Source: a bacterium | Lineage (GTDB): Bacteria > Bacillota_I > Bacilli_A > Izemoplasmatales > UBA1188 | DNA: 54,170 bases | NCBI GenBank assembly: GCA_017541975.1 | Contig: JAFXYB010000025.1 | Span: 1 to 54,170, forward strand | Reading direction: 5' to 3' | Shown here: one piece after another, positions 35,785 through 43,857 of the stretch | Numbering within the stretch: the stretch's first letter is position 1 | Layout of the letters: each line of letters starts with the position of its first letter | Notes under the pieces: model-generated | The model's database searches: none | The model's input: the letters and a program-made list of their open reading frames with translations, nothing else | Told to the model about the DNA's origin: nothing | Position numbers and translations under genes: made by a program

Positions 35785-36287
35785 TTATTTTTATTCTCTT
35801 TTAATTCTTTAATTACTTCGTATGTTTCAGCATTAATTAGTTTTAATGTGACTGTGCTCTCATCTATTTCCATAATGATTGCGGTTGGATATGATGGACT
35901 ATAAGGGATAGTTAGAGAGCCAGGATTTCCGATAATAAGGTTATCGACTTCGCTGATATGGGCAACGTGAGTGTGCCCATAGAATACGATATTAACTTTG
36001 TTTTCTAATGCAAATAGTTTAAGGCTTAAGATACTGCCTCTAACACTATGGGTGTGACCATGTGTTAAAAGGATTTTAATACCATCGATTGAAAGAAATC
36101 TATCGATTGGGAGGTCTGGGTCAAAATAGCTATTGCCAGCTACACCTACTATGTTTCTATAGTCGAGATCAAATTCAGATACTTCAAAATCACCAAGGCC
36201 AAATATTCTATCAGGACTGTAATGTTCAATAAGATCATCAAGAAGTGATAATGATCCATGAATATCAGAAAAGATTAATATTTTCAT
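35772..36287 (-). CDS. YfcE/MJ0936-type metallophosphoesterase
   Basis: A 171-aa calcineurin-like phosphoesterase. Metal-binding motifs FSDIHGS (residues 5-11), GLGDFE, LTHGHTHS and YGHTHV are present. The third motif, normally GN(H/C)(D/E), reads GNSYFD, so one residue is altered while the metal-binding Asn stays. It is a likely phosphodiesterase with an unknown natural substrate. It overlaps rdgB by 4 bases (ATGA) and the TPR/GGDEF-EAL-like gene by 13, so the three are translationally coupled. Confidence 0.9.
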   Translation of the reverse strand: MKILIFSDIHGSLSLLDDLIEHYSPDRIFGLGDFEVSEFDLDYRNIVGVAGNSYFDPDLPIDRFLSIDGIKILLTHGHTHSVRGSILSLKLFALENKVNIVFYGHTHVAHISEVDNLIIGNPGSLTIPYSPSYPTAIIMEIDESTVTLKLINAETYEVIKELKENKNKWKN

Positions 36288-36865
36288 TTCTTTAATTCCT
36301 CGATGAGTTTAATTAGAGCGTTATGTCTATGAGATATTTTATTCTTTTCCGCCTCAGGTAGTTCGGCAACGGTTTTACCATATTCTTTTAGATAGAATAT
36401 TGGGTCATAGCCAAAACCATTATCTCCTCTTTCTTCTAAGATTATTTCGCCTTCAACTGTGCCTTCGGTTTTGATTATTTTTTCATTATCGATATATGTT
36501 ATATCACAAATGAACCTTGCGGTTAAAGGTTTATTTATTTTTGATAATTCGTCTATTAGTTTTAAACGATTTGATTTATCGGTTGCGCCTTCTCCGCTAT
36601 ATCTATGAGAATATACCCCTGGAAGACCATTTAGCGCATCCACTGATAAACCTGAATCATCAGCGATAACTGCTTCATGGAATTTATCAAATATTGTCTT
36701 TGCCTTAATGTATGAGTTTTCACTAAAAGTGGTACCAGTCTCTTCTATTTCTTCAAAATAATTTAGATGAAATAAAGAAATAGCCTCGTATCCAAGAGGC
36801 AGAAGCATATCGCTAAATTCTTTGAGTTTATGTGAATTATGAGTCGCTATAATAATCTTTTTCAT
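36284..36865 (-). CDS. rdgB: XTP/dITP diphosphatase (non-canonical purine NTP pyrophosphatase)
   Basis: A 193-aa HAM1/RdgB family enzyme that removes dITP, XTP and related deaminated nucleotides. IATHNSHKLKEF (residues 5-16), EETGTTFSENSYIKA, ADDSGLSVDALNGLPGVYS near residue 68 and GFGYDPIFY near residue 150 are all present, with SHRHNA at the end. The stop TGA overlaps the next start (ATGA). There is no Shine-Dalgarno; the -10 lies 6 bases before the ATG, which suggests a leaderless transcript. It is first in a four-gene operon. Confidence 0.96.
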   Translation of the reverse strand: MKKIIIATHNSHKLKEFSDMLLPLGYEAISLFHLNYFEEIEETGTTFSENSYIKAKTIFDKFHEAVIADDSGLSVDALNGLPGVYSHRYSGEGATDKSNRLKLIDELSKINKPLTARFICDITYIDNEKIIKTEGTVEGEIILEERGDNGFGYDPIFYLKEYGKTVAELPEAEKNKISHRHNALIKLIEELKK

Positions 36866-36871
36866 ATAAAT

Positions 36872-36880
36872 ATTTTAACA
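36872..36880 (-). promoter_or_regulatory. Extended -10 promoter of rdgB, probably giving a leaderless mRNA
   Basis: On the minus strand TG-T-TAAAAT (36880-36872) is followed by six bases (ATTTAT) and then the rdgB ATG. The spacing is the same as at pcrA. Confidence 0.6.
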
Positions 36881-36974
36881 TAATATTTATATTTTATGCA
36901 TTATTTATCTGATAAACTAAATATTGGTAAATGTGTTTTTTTGTGAAATGTATTATTATTATTGAGATAATATG

Positions 36975-36983
36975 TGATATAAT
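36975..36983 (+). promoter_or_regulatory. Extended -10 promoter of the CPBP protease gene
   Basis: TG-A-TATAAT lies 19 bases before the ATG at 37003. The predicted start of transcription is near the AGGAGG, so the leader is very short but keeps a ribosome-binding site. Confidence 0.6.
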
Positions 36984-37002
36984 TTTCTCGAGGAGGATCA
37001 AT

Positions 37003-37740
37003 ATGGACGAATATAGTACAATAATTATAGATGAACCAGATAAAAAGTTTAAGTTAATACCTCTTCTTATTTTCTTAGGATTACAAGTTCTAGAAGCGAT
37101 TGGAACAGTTATTGTGGCCGCTCTTATCGGACAAAGCCATGAATACTTCTTTTCACTAACCTGGTTCAGTGGCAAATTAATTACTCTTGTGGTTGCGATT
37201 GCCGTGTATCATAAAAGCTTTGCGAGCGATGCGAAAAGTGCAGTAAAGAACTTTGGAAAATTTATTGCATTCTCATTAGTGTCATTTATACTCTTTTATG
37301 TGTTTTCATCAGGGCTAACTTACTATGAAGCATTAATAGATAAGTGGTTCGATCTTGGTGAGGCAGCAAATCAAGAGGGCATCTATGAATATATTAAATC
37401 ATCAACTGATATCGTTCATTATATTCTTCTTGGAATAACAATAGTTATTCTGGCGCCAATACTTGAAGAATTTGAATTTAGAAAACTGATATTCGACTCG
37501 TTCCCTGGATGCCATTTCCTTATTCCTGCAATAGTATCTTCCTTAATATTTGGACTTGCACATATGGCTGAATTTGCCTGGACTGAATTGTTATTCCTAC
37601 CTGTGTATGTTCTTCCTGGCTTCTTCTTTGCCTTAGTATATCATTATTCTAGAAATAATATGTATGTGTCATTCCTAGTGCATATGACTTCAAATTTAAT
37701 AAGTTTCGTAATGATAATGGCAAACTTAGATTCAATATAA
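37003..37740 (+). CDS. CPBP-family intramembrane metalloprotease (CAAX protease-like)
   Basis: I take the start at 37003 (245 aa) because AGGAGG lies 7 bases upstream; the in-frame ATG at 36931 is upstream of the promoter. Membrane helices occupy most of the protein. The three family motifs are present: EEFEFRK (E-E-x-x-x-R) near residue 159, FGLAHMAEF (F-x-x-x-H) near residue 188, and a C-terminal HMTSN (H-x-x-x-N) near residue 229. Bacterial members process membrane or bacteriocin-related peptides; the substrate is unknown here. It is monocistronic. Confidence 0.92.
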   Translation: MDEYSTIIIDEPDKKFKLIPLLIFLGLQVLEAIGTVIVAALIGQSHEYFFSLTWFSGKLITLVVAIAVYHKSFASDAKSAVKNFGKFIAFSLVSFILFYVFSSGLTYYEALIDKWFDLGEAANQEGIYEYIKSSTDIVHYILLGITIVILAPILEEFEFRKLIFDSFPGCHFLIPAIVSSLIFGLAHMAEFAWTELLFLPVYVLPGFFFALVYHYSRNNMYVSFLVHMTSNLISFVMIMANLDSI

Positions 37741-37769
37741 AAGCTTTGAAACGAATTCAAAGCTTTTTT
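37739..37769. terminator. Bidirectional terminator between CPBP protease and EamA transporter genes
   Basis: AAGCTTTGAA-ACGAA-TTCAAAGCTT is a 10-bp stem followed by a T-run on the plus strand, between convergent genes. Confidence 0.85.
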
Positions 37770-38737
37770 TATTTCATATAGATGAGCCTCGTTATAGCAT
37801 CTATGGATGCTTCATCCATTCCTTCTACTATACCAAGGATAATTATTCCGATTACGACAAGACTCACGGCAAGGTACTGTGGAACTGTGAGTTTTTCTTT
37901 TAAGAAGATTCTTGCGAGTATCGCTGAACATACACAATATGATGCGATGACAGGAGCGGCAACTATGCCGTTACCAGAAAGGGCATATACATAGGTGAAC
38001 TGACCAGCAGTCTCAAAGATGGCAGCGAGAAGTCTATCTTTTTGTTTTGGAAGTTCGATTTTTTCGCGTTTAATTAGTCTTACAAAGATAAAGAGGAAGA
38101 CTGCAACAATTAAGAATGTGAGTTCATATGAGATATTGGCGACATCTTCAAACGTTTCTTCAGTTACATTAATAAGTGGAGTAGTCTCAATATCATCTAG
38201 ATAGATTCCATCAAAGAAAGTACCTAGTGAATCGATGATGCAATAGAAAATTGGGAATAGGAAGGCGATAAAACCAATTTTATATTTTTTATTCTCTGTT
38301 TTCTCATAATCATCTTCTTTTTTCTTTTCAAAGACACCGAGAAGAATTACACCTACTGTGATTACACAGATAGCGATTATTGATAAAGTATCAGGTATTT
38401 CTTTTAGAACAATAATTAAAAGTATAGCAGTTACTGCACCAGATGCATTTTGAATAGGTGATGAAACCGATAGTTCAAGATATCTTAATCCAAAATAACC
38501 TAAAACCATCGATAATATATACATAAGGGATACAGGAAGATAGATTAAGATATTTCTAAAGTCGTAGTCAATTCCCTTAATTATTATTGTCAGGATTGCG
38601 GTGATTCCCATTACCAATCCTACAAATATGGATGTCTTAAGGTGACTATACTTTTCGTTTTCTACATTGCCTTTTTTATAGAAGAGGTCGGCGATTCCCC
38701 ACATAAGGAAGGTGCTAAGCGCAAATAGAAACCACAT
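37769..38737 (-). CDS. DMT-superfamily (EamA-like) transporter
   Basis: A 322-aa membrane protein with ten predicted helices in two EamA halves. The N-terminus FALSTFLMWGIADLFYKKG and the helix-4/5 segment LSVSSPIQNASGAVTAILLI in the first half are echoed by GNGIVAAPVIASYCVCSAILA and LKEKLTVPQYLAVSLVVIG in the second. A long charged loop separates the halves. Drug/metabolite exporters of this type have varied substrates, and none can be assigned. AAAGGAG precedes the start. Confidence 0.88.
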   Translation of the reverse strand: MWFLFALSTFLMWGIADLFYKKGNVENEKYSHLKTSIFVGLVMGITAILTIIIKGIDYDFRNILIYLPVSLMYILSMVLGYFGLRYLELSVSSPIQNASGAVTAILLIIVLKEIPDTLSIIAICVITVGVILLGVFEKKKEDDYEKTENKKYKIGFIAFLFPIFYCIIDSLGTFFDGIYLDDIETTPLINVTEETFEDVANISYELTFLIVAVFLFIFVRLIKREKIELPKQKDRLLAAIFETAGQFTYVYALSGNGIVAAPVIASYCVCSAILARIFLKEKLTVPQYLAVSLVVIGIIILGIVEGMDEASIDAITRLIYMK

Positions 38738-38856
38738 GATGGCACTCCTTTCTCGATAATTTACTTTTTTATTTTATACTCTTTTAATCATTTTTTAAAA
38801 TATTTTTTAATATATTTTGAAAAATGTAGTATCCTATTTTTGTGGAGGCATCTCTT

Positions 38857-40113
38857 ATGATTGAATCTATTGATAGTAAGGTATTAGAATTAGCGAAGAA
38901 ATCTGAAGAAGATTTAAAAGAGATATTTGAAAGAGTTGATGATATCTGTATGAAGAATTCAGATAGGGTTATTCAAGCATTTATCGAAAATAATGTTCAA
39001 TATTCTGATTTCACAGATATAAATGGATATGGTAATTTTGATACCGGAAGAGATAAGATAGAAAAGATATTTTCGAAGGTACTCGGGTGTGAAGATGCGC
39101 TTGTAAGACCACAGATAATGAGTGGTACAAATGCGCTTTATCTCGCTTTTTCGGCACTACTTAAATACGGAGATACTCTTGTTTCTATTACTGGTAAACC
39201 ATATGACTCACTTCAAGAGATGGTTGGAATAATTGGAGACTCAACACAGTCTTTAAAGGCCTATGGTGTAAAGTATGAAGAAATAGATCTTCTAAATAAT
39301 GAATTTGATAAAGATAGAATTATTCAAAGATTGAAGAAAGGCAATGTTAAAGTTCTCGCAATTCAAAGATCTCGTGGTTATTCTAGTAGAAATTCAATTT
39401 CTGTGAAGAAAATCGAGGAAATCGTTAAAGAGATAAGAGAGGTTGATAAAGATGTGATTATCTTTGTCGACAACTGTTACGGAGAGCTTGTAGAAGAGGT
39501 GGAACCAGGACATGTTGGATGTGATATCGTGGTTGGATCTTTAATGAAGAACCTTGGTGGTGGTATTGCCTCAACTGGTGGTTATATTGCTGGAAGGTCA
39601 GACTTAATTAAAATGGTGGCTGATAGACTAACTGCCCCTGGCATCGGTAAAGAACTCGGTGCGAACTTTAATACAAATATAAATGTGCTAAAGGGCATGT
39701 TTATGGCGCCAAGCGCTGTAAAGAATGCACTAAAAACTCAAATTTTCGCAGCATATATGCTTGAAAAGATGGGTTTTAAAGATATATCACCTAAATATAA
39801 TGAAGAAAGATGTGATATTATTCAGACTGTTTGTCTCGGTTCAAAAGAGAATTTAGTTCAATTTGCGAGAGGCATTCAAGCATCTTCTCCTGTCGATTCA
39901 AAAGCTTATATTGAACCATCACCAATGCCTGGATATCCATTTGATGAAGTGATGGCTGCGGGATGCTTTACACAGGGTAGTACTATAGAACTATCTGCGG
40001 ATGCACCAATGGTTCCACCATATACTCTTTATATGCAGGGTGGGCTTACTTTTGAATATGGGAAACTGAGTATCATGCTTGCCTTAAGCAAGATTCAAAA
40101 TAAGATGAAATAG
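38857..40113 (+). CDS. PLP-dependent enzyme of the methionine gamma-lyase / aluminium-resistance family
   Basis: I prefer the ATG at 38857 (418 aa), which has GGAGG 8 bases upstream; a GTG at 38842 would start before that site. It is a fold-type I aminotransferase-like enzyme of the family annotated as methionine gamma-lyase or aluminium resistance protein (YnbB-like). Markers are LVRPQIMSGTNALYLAFSAL near residue 88, IIFVDNCYGELVEE (PLP Asp) and VGSLMKNLGGG (Lys, Schiff base) near residue 230, and the ending PYTLYMQGGLTFEYGK. True substrate unknown. It is monocistronic with its own terminator. Confidence 0.92.
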   Translation: MIESIDSKVLELAKKSEEDLKEIFERVDDICMKNSDRVIQAFIENNVQYSDFTDINGYGNFDTGRDKIEKIFSKVLGCEDALVRPQIMSGTNALYLAFSALLKYGDTLVSITGKPYDSLQEMVGIIGDSTQSLKAYGVKYEEIDLLNNEFDKDRIIQRLKKGNVKVLAIQRSRGYSSRNSISVKKIEEIVKEIREVDKDVIIFVDNCYGELVEEVEPGHVGCDIVVGSLMKNLGGGIASTGGYIAGRSDLIKMVADRLTAPGIGKELGANFNTNINVLKGMFMAPSAVKNALKTQIFAAYMLEKMGFKDISPKYNEERCDIIQTVCLGSKENLVQFARGIQASSPVDSKAYIEPSPMPGYPFDEVMAAGCFTQGSTIELSADAPMVPPYTLYMQGGLTFEYGKLSIMLALSKIQNKMK

Positions 40114-40142
40114 AAAAAGAAATCCAGTTGGATTTCTTTTTT
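40114..40142. terminator. Bidirectional terminator between the PLP enzyme and the fabG-like gene
   Basis: AAAAAGAAATCC-AGTT-GGATTTCTTTTT is a 12-bp stem with T-runs, and serves convergent genes. Confidence 0.9.
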
Positions 40143-40902
40143 AACTTCCGTATTGTCCGCCATCAATTCTTATGACGGTGTTATTTATATAACTCGCTTC
40201 ATCACTTAGGAGGAATCTTACGAGATTAGATACTTCTTCTGGTTTACCAGGTCTTCTTAAAAGGATCTTACTGATTTCTTCTTCGATGAATTCTTTGTCA
40301 TAGTCCATGAGTTCAGCTTCTGTGCCAATAAAACCTGGGGCAATTGCGTTTACAGTTATATATGGGGCAAATTGGATAGATAGATTGTGAGTAAGTGAGA
40401 TTAAGGCAGCTTTTGAAGCATCATATTCAAGGCACATTGGATAATAGGTATTGATACCATTTGTCGATGAGATATTGATGATTCTTCCCCATTTATTCTT
40501 TAACATGAGTTTAGAAGCTTTTCTTGATACAATGTATGCACCAATTACGTTGACATCCATAACTCTCTTGAAGTCTTGAGTTCTTTTTGATTCAAAGACT
40601 TTTGGAATATCTATTGCAGCGTTATTGATTAGGCAAGATAAGTTTCCAAATTCTTTTTCTATGATTTTAAACATTTCATCAACTTCATCTTCTTTGGAAA
40701 TATCGGCTTTTATCGCAATAGCTTTGACGTTGTATTTTGAGGTAACTTCATCCCTTAGGATATATGCAGCTTTTTCTGATGTATGATAATTGATTACACA
40801 ATCGTAGCCGCATTTAGCTAATTCACGAATTATTGCGGCACCAATTCCTCTTGCGGAACCTGTGACTAATACTACTTTTTTATCGTTTTGGTTAGTTCCC
40901 AT
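40141..40902 (-). CDS. 3-oxoacyl-ACP reductase-like SDR
   Basis: A 253-aa classical SDR. TGSARGIGAAII binds NAD(P) near residue 15, and NNAA, the catalytic Ser (INISSTNG) and YDASKAALISLTHN near residue 160 are present, with the C-terminal RIDGGQYG. FabG is the closest well-known relative, but no other fatty-acid genes flank it, so another 3-oxo substrate is possible. AAGGAGG precedes the start; CYTH lies 9 bases upstream, so the two are co-transcribed. Confidence 0.88.
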   Translation of the reverse strand: MGTNQNDKKVVLVTGSARGIGAAIIRELAKCGYDCVINYHTSEKAAYILRDEVTSKYNVKAIAIKADISKEDEVDEMFKIIEKEFGNLSCLINNAAIDIPKVFESKRTQDFKRVMDVNVIGAYIVSRKASKLMLKNKWGRIINISSTNGINTYYPMCLEYDASKAALISLTHNLSIQFAPYITVNAIAPGFIGTEAELMDYDKEFIEEEISKILLRRPGKPEEVSNLVRFLLSDEASYINNTVIRIDGGQYGS

Positions 40903-40911
40903 AAGACCTCC

Positions 40912-41448
40912 TTATCCAAAATATTTGATTAGATTACTATTTTTATATCGATTATCGAATGTAACATTTTCGAAAGAGATATTTAGTTTATTTAAGATAG
41001 CCTCAATTTTTGATATATCTTCTTCTATGTTTGTTTCAGTTTCGAGTTCTACTTCTAGAGTGATTAGTTTGATTTTGAGATTTAGATATTCATCAAATTC
41101 AAATTTATAACTATCAATTAATTTTATGTATCTGTTTTTTATGATTTCAGATTCAATATCTTTATTCAAGAGGTTATATGTTTTTTCATCAATTTCTATT
41201 TCATATTCATCTCTTGAATAATTAATGCCTTTTGATTTTAGAGTTAATATATAGGTGGTTTTATTGTTTTTTGTGATAGTTCTCAAGCGGAAAGTGTTGA
41301 TGGTATTTAAATCGATATCTTTAAATAATGATTTTAAATATTCTTCTTTTCCTTTTGGATTAAAATACTTTTGATCTATATAGATTTCTTCATTGAAGTT
41401 TTCTGGAATCTTAGAAACTAGATATTTTAATTCTATTTCTTTACTCAT
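40912..41448 (-). CDS. CYTH-domain protein
   Basis: A 178-aa CYTH-fold protein. The signature EIELKYLV (E-x-E-x-K) is at residues 4-11, followed by TFRLRTITKN, YILTLKSKG and DEYEIEID strands, with charged ends facing the tunnel. CYTH enzymes bind tripolyphosphate groups (thiamine triphosphatase, inorganic triphosphatase, class IV adenylate cyclase); triphosphatase is most likely, but the substrate is unknown. No Shine-Dalgarno is seen before the ATG. It follows the efp terminator closely. Confidence 0.88.
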   Translation of the reverse strand: MSKEIELKYLVSKIPENFNEEIYIDQKYFNPKGKEEYLKSLFKDIDLNTINTFRLRTITKNNKTTYILTLKSKGINYSRDEYEIEIDEKTYNLLNKDIESEIIKNRYIKLIDSYKFEFDEYLNLKIKLITLEVELETETNIEEDISKIEAILNKLNISFENVTFDNRYKNSNLIKYFG

Positions 41449-41458
41449 ATTAAATAAT

Positions 41459-41482
41459 AAAAAAGAGCTTTTTAAGCTCTTC
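41459..41482 (-). terminator. efp terminator, overlapping its last codons
   Basis: On the minus strand AAGAGCTT-AAA-AAGCTCTT followed by TTTTATT. The last two efp codons and the TAA stop form the 5' arm and loop. Confidence 0.8.
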
Positions 41483-42029
41483 CCCAGTATTTGCCATCAG
41501 ATGTATAGACAAGAATCTTCTCGCCTTTCTTGATGAACATTGGAACTCTTACCATTAAACCTGTCTCTGTCCAAGCTTCCTTAGTATCGTTTGATGATGC
41601 ACCACTAACTGGGTCAGTAGTATCAACGATTGTAAGAGCCATTCTTTCTGGTAAATCTAATGATAAGATTTCATCTTCAAAGAACTTAGCAGATACGATT
41701 TGACCATCTACAATAAAGTTTTTAGAGAATCCTACTTGTTCATCGCTTAATTGATACATTTCAAATGATTCCATATCCATGAAGAAGTAGAAACCATCAG
41801 CGTTGTATGAATATTGTAAATCTCTCTTTTCAATGATTGCTTGATCAAATCTTGTGGTTGTATTAAAACTTTGTTCCATGATACCACCAGTTCTAAGATT
41901 TTTAAGTTTAGTTCTTAGGAAGGCAGCACCCTTTCCAGGTTTTACATGTAGGAAATCTAGTACTTGATAGATTTCACCATCGATTAGTATTGTTAATCCA
42001 GTTTTAAAATCTCCAGCTTCAATTGGCAT
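41472..42029 (-). CDS. efp: Translation elongation factor P
   Basis: A 185-aa full-length EF-P that relieves ribosome stalling at polyproline stretches. The N-terminal KOW-like domain has the loop HVKPGKGAAF with Lys33 at the usual modification site. The two OB domains end with the family signature DTTDPVSGASSNDTKEAW and GLMVRVPMFIKKGEKI. A canonical promoter (TTGACA-17-TAAAAT) lies upstream, so it is transcribed apart from hup. The modification enzymes are not in the window. Confidence 0.98.
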   Translation of the reverse strand: MPIEAGDFKTGLTILIDGEIYQVLDFLHVKPGKGAAFLRTKLKNLRTGGIMEQSFNTTTRFDQAIIEKRDLQYSYNADGFYFFMDMESFEMYQLSDEQVGFSKNFIVDGQIVSAKFFEDEILSLDLPERMALTIVDTTDPVSGASSNDTKEAWTETGLMVRVPMFIKKGEKILVYTSDGKYWGRA

Positions 42030-42066
42030 AAATAATTACCTCTTTTTCTATATAATTTACTTTTTT

Positions 42067-42095
42067 ATTTTACTAATTTTATTAGTATATGTCAA
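42067..42095 (-). promoter_or_regulatory. Promoter of efp
   Basis: On the minus strand a consensus TTGACA (42095-42090), a 17-base spacer and TAAAAT (42072-42067). The spacer holds the inverted repeat ACTAAT-AAA-ATTAGT. It is the strongest -35 seen in the window. Confidence 0.75.
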
Positions 42096-42099
42096 CATT

Positions 42100-42150
42100 G
42101 TTTTCATAAAACAAAACGTCATACGAGATGACGTTTTGTTTTATGAAAAC
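42100..42150. terminator. Very long perfect hairpin between hup and efp
   Basis: A perfect 23-bp inverted repeat (42100-42122 and 42128-42150) around the 5-base loop ACGAG. It starts 5 bases after the hup stop. The stem contains CAAAACGTCAT and its complement. It probably ends hup transcription, but it is much longer than a normal terminator and lacks a following T-run. Confidence 0.7.
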
Positions 42151-42154
42151 CACT

Positions 42155-42427
42155 TTATCTTACTTTTTCTTTTAAAACTTTACCAGGTTTAAAAGTGGCA
42201 GCTTTAATTGACGGAATTTGGATAATTTCTTTGCTTCTTGGGTCGTGTCCTTCGCGGGCTTTTCTTGTCTTAACTTCGAATGTTCCAAACCCAGAAATAA
42301 CTACTTTTTCTCCTTCAGCAAGTGAATCTATTAGGATATCAAATAGACTATCAAATGCTTTTTCTGCTTCCTGTTTAGTTAATCCCGCTTTTTCAGCTAA
42401 ACTAGCAACGATTTCTACTTTATTCAT
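42155..42427 (-). CDS. hup: HU family DNA-binding protein
   Basis: At 90 aa it has exact HU length. It starts MNKVEIVASLAEKAGLTKQEA with the usual helical dimer domain, then VVISGFGTFEVKTRKAREGH and the DNA-binding beta arm with DPRSKEIIQIPSIKAATFKPG. It is a nucleoid-compacting protein. It has its own promoter and AAGGAG site, between der and efp. Confidence 0.97.
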   Translation of the reverse strand: MNKVEIVASLAEKAGLTKQEAEKAFDSLFDILIDSLAEGEKVVISGFGTFEVKTRKAREGHDPRSKEIIQIPSIKAATFKPGKVLKEKVR

Positions 42428-42450
42428 ATAAAAACTCCTTGTTTGATTTG

Positions 42451-42479
42451 ATTATAAAAAATATTTCTCTAAAAATCAA
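42451..42479 (-). promoter_or_regulatory. Promoter of hup
   Basis: On the minus strand TTGATT (42479-42474), a 17-base spacer and TATAAT (42456-42451), about 24 bases before the hup ATG and just after the der stop. Confidence 0.7.
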
Positions 42480-42483
42480 TATC

Positions 42484-43794
42484 TTATTCTCTTTTTCTTA
42501 AAATTAATTTGATTGGAGTTCCTGTAAAATCGAATGATTCCCTTATTTTATTTTCTAAATAACGATAATATGAGAAGTGAATACATTCGGTATCATTCAC
42601 AAATAAAACAAAGGTAGGAGGGTTTACAGCAACTTGTGATGTGTAATATATTTTTAGTTGTACGCCTTTGTATTCTTTTGGTTCGTTTAAGAGAACTGCA
42701 TCAACGATGCAGTCGTTGATGAGAGCTGTCGTAATACGTTTATTGATGTTTTCAAATACTTGGTCGATGATTGGAAAGAGATTTGATACTCTTTGTTTAG
42801 TGAGGGATGATACAAAGAGGATTGGAGCGTAATCGATGAATCTAAATTCATCTTTTACTTTCTTTGTCCATTCATTCATTGTGTTTTGATCTTTTTCGAT
42901 TAAATCCCATTTGTTTACTACAAGGATTAGACCCTTACCAGCATCTTTAGCATAGCCAGCGATGTGAGTATCATTTTCAAGGATACCTCTTTCAGCATCA
43001 ATGACGATGATACAGATGTTCGCTCTTTCGATAGCTTCGTAAGCTCTTAGTACACTATATTTTTCGATAGATTCAAAGATTTTACCCTTCTTGCGCATTC
43101 CTGCAGTATCGATGATGGTGTATTTCTTATCATTTCTTATGAAGGTTGTGTCGATGGAGTCAGTAGTTGTACCTTCCTTGTTTGAGACGATGACACGTTC
43201 TTTGTTGAGCATGGCATTTGTGAGACTTGATTTACCAACGTTAGGTCTTCCTATGATGGCGATTTTTATTGAATCATCATCTTTTAGTGGATCGTCTATT
43301 ACTTTTGGAAAATGGGATACCACAGCATCTAACATATCACCAATGCCGATAGAATGGATGCCAGATACGGCGAATAATTCATCAAAACCAAGAGAATAGA
43401 ATTCATAAAGATTCATCATCAAATCTTGATTGTCAGCTTTGTTTAAAGCGAGTACTACTGGTTTTTTAGAGTCTCTTAAAAGTTTTGCGATTTTTAGATC
43501 GTCATCGGTGATTGGGGTTCTAATATCGAGGGCAAAGATGATGACATGTGCTTCTTTGATGGCGATTTCTACTTGCGCTTGGATTTCTTTTTGGAAGGTA
43601 GTGTTTTCAATTTCAATGCCACCAGTATCGATGATTTTGAATCTTCTGGTGTTCCATTCAGCTTCGCCGTAGATTCTATCTCTTGTGAGACCATAAAAAT
43701 CGTCAACTATTGATTGACGTTGTCCAACGATTCTATTAAATATTTGGCTTTTACCAACATTTGGTCTTCCGACGATTGCGACTACTGGAAGCAT
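42484..43794 (-). CDS. der: Ribosome-assembly GTPase Der (EngA)
   Basis: A 436-aa protein with two tandem GTPase domains: G1 GRPNVGKSQIFNRIVG near residue 8 and GRPNVGKSSLTNAML near residue 185, with DTGG and DTAG G3 motifs and NKAD/NKWD G4 motifs. The C-terminal KH-like domain starts near residue 350. It acts in 50S subunit maturation. It lies next to rpsA and hup, as in Bacillus. The rpsA terminator sits between the der promoter region and rpsA. AAGGAGG precedes the start. Confidence 0.98.
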   Translation of the reverse strand: MLPVVAIVGRPNVGKSQIFNRIVGQRQSIVDDFYGLTRDRIYGEAEWNTRRFKIIDTGGIEIENTTFQKEIQAQVEIAIKEAHVIIFALDIRTPITDDDLKIAKLLRDSKKPVVLALNKADNQDLMMNLYEFYSLGFDELFAVSGIHSIGIGDMLDAVVSHFPKVIDDPLKDDDSIKIAIIGRPNVGKSSLTNAMLNKERVIVSNKEGTTTDSIDTTFIRNDKKYTIIDTAGMRKKGKIFESIEKYSVLRAYEAIERANICIIVIDAERGILENDTHIAGYAKDAGKGLILVVNKWDLIEKDQNTMNEWTKKVKDEFRFIDYAPILFVSSLTKQRVSNLFPIIDQVFENINKRITTALINDCIVDAVLLNEPKEYKGVQLKIYYTSQVAVNPPTFVLFVNDTECIHFSYYRYLENKIRESFDFTGTPIKLILRKRE

Positions 43795-43814
43795 GATAAT
43801 CCTCCTTAGAATAA

Positions 43815-43837
43815 GAAAAGGCCTAGTGGCCTTTTTT
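43815..43837 (-). terminator. rpsA terminator
   Basis: AAAAGGCC-TAGT-GGCCTTTT is a perfect 8-bp stem with T/A tracts, between rpsA and the der ribosome-binding site. Confidence 0.85.
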
Positions 43838-43857
43838 ATTGAATGTGAATAAATATA

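Noticed and set aside
36284-36287. Possible use of TGA as Trp (Mycoplasma code)
   Set aside because: TGA ends rdgB and the DUF5131 gene exactly at overlaps with the next start, and conserved proteins keep normal lengths under the standard code.
36931-37002. 24-codon N-terminal extension of the CPBP protease
   Set aside because: It starts upstream of the likely promoter, and AGGAGG sits just before the ATG at 37003.
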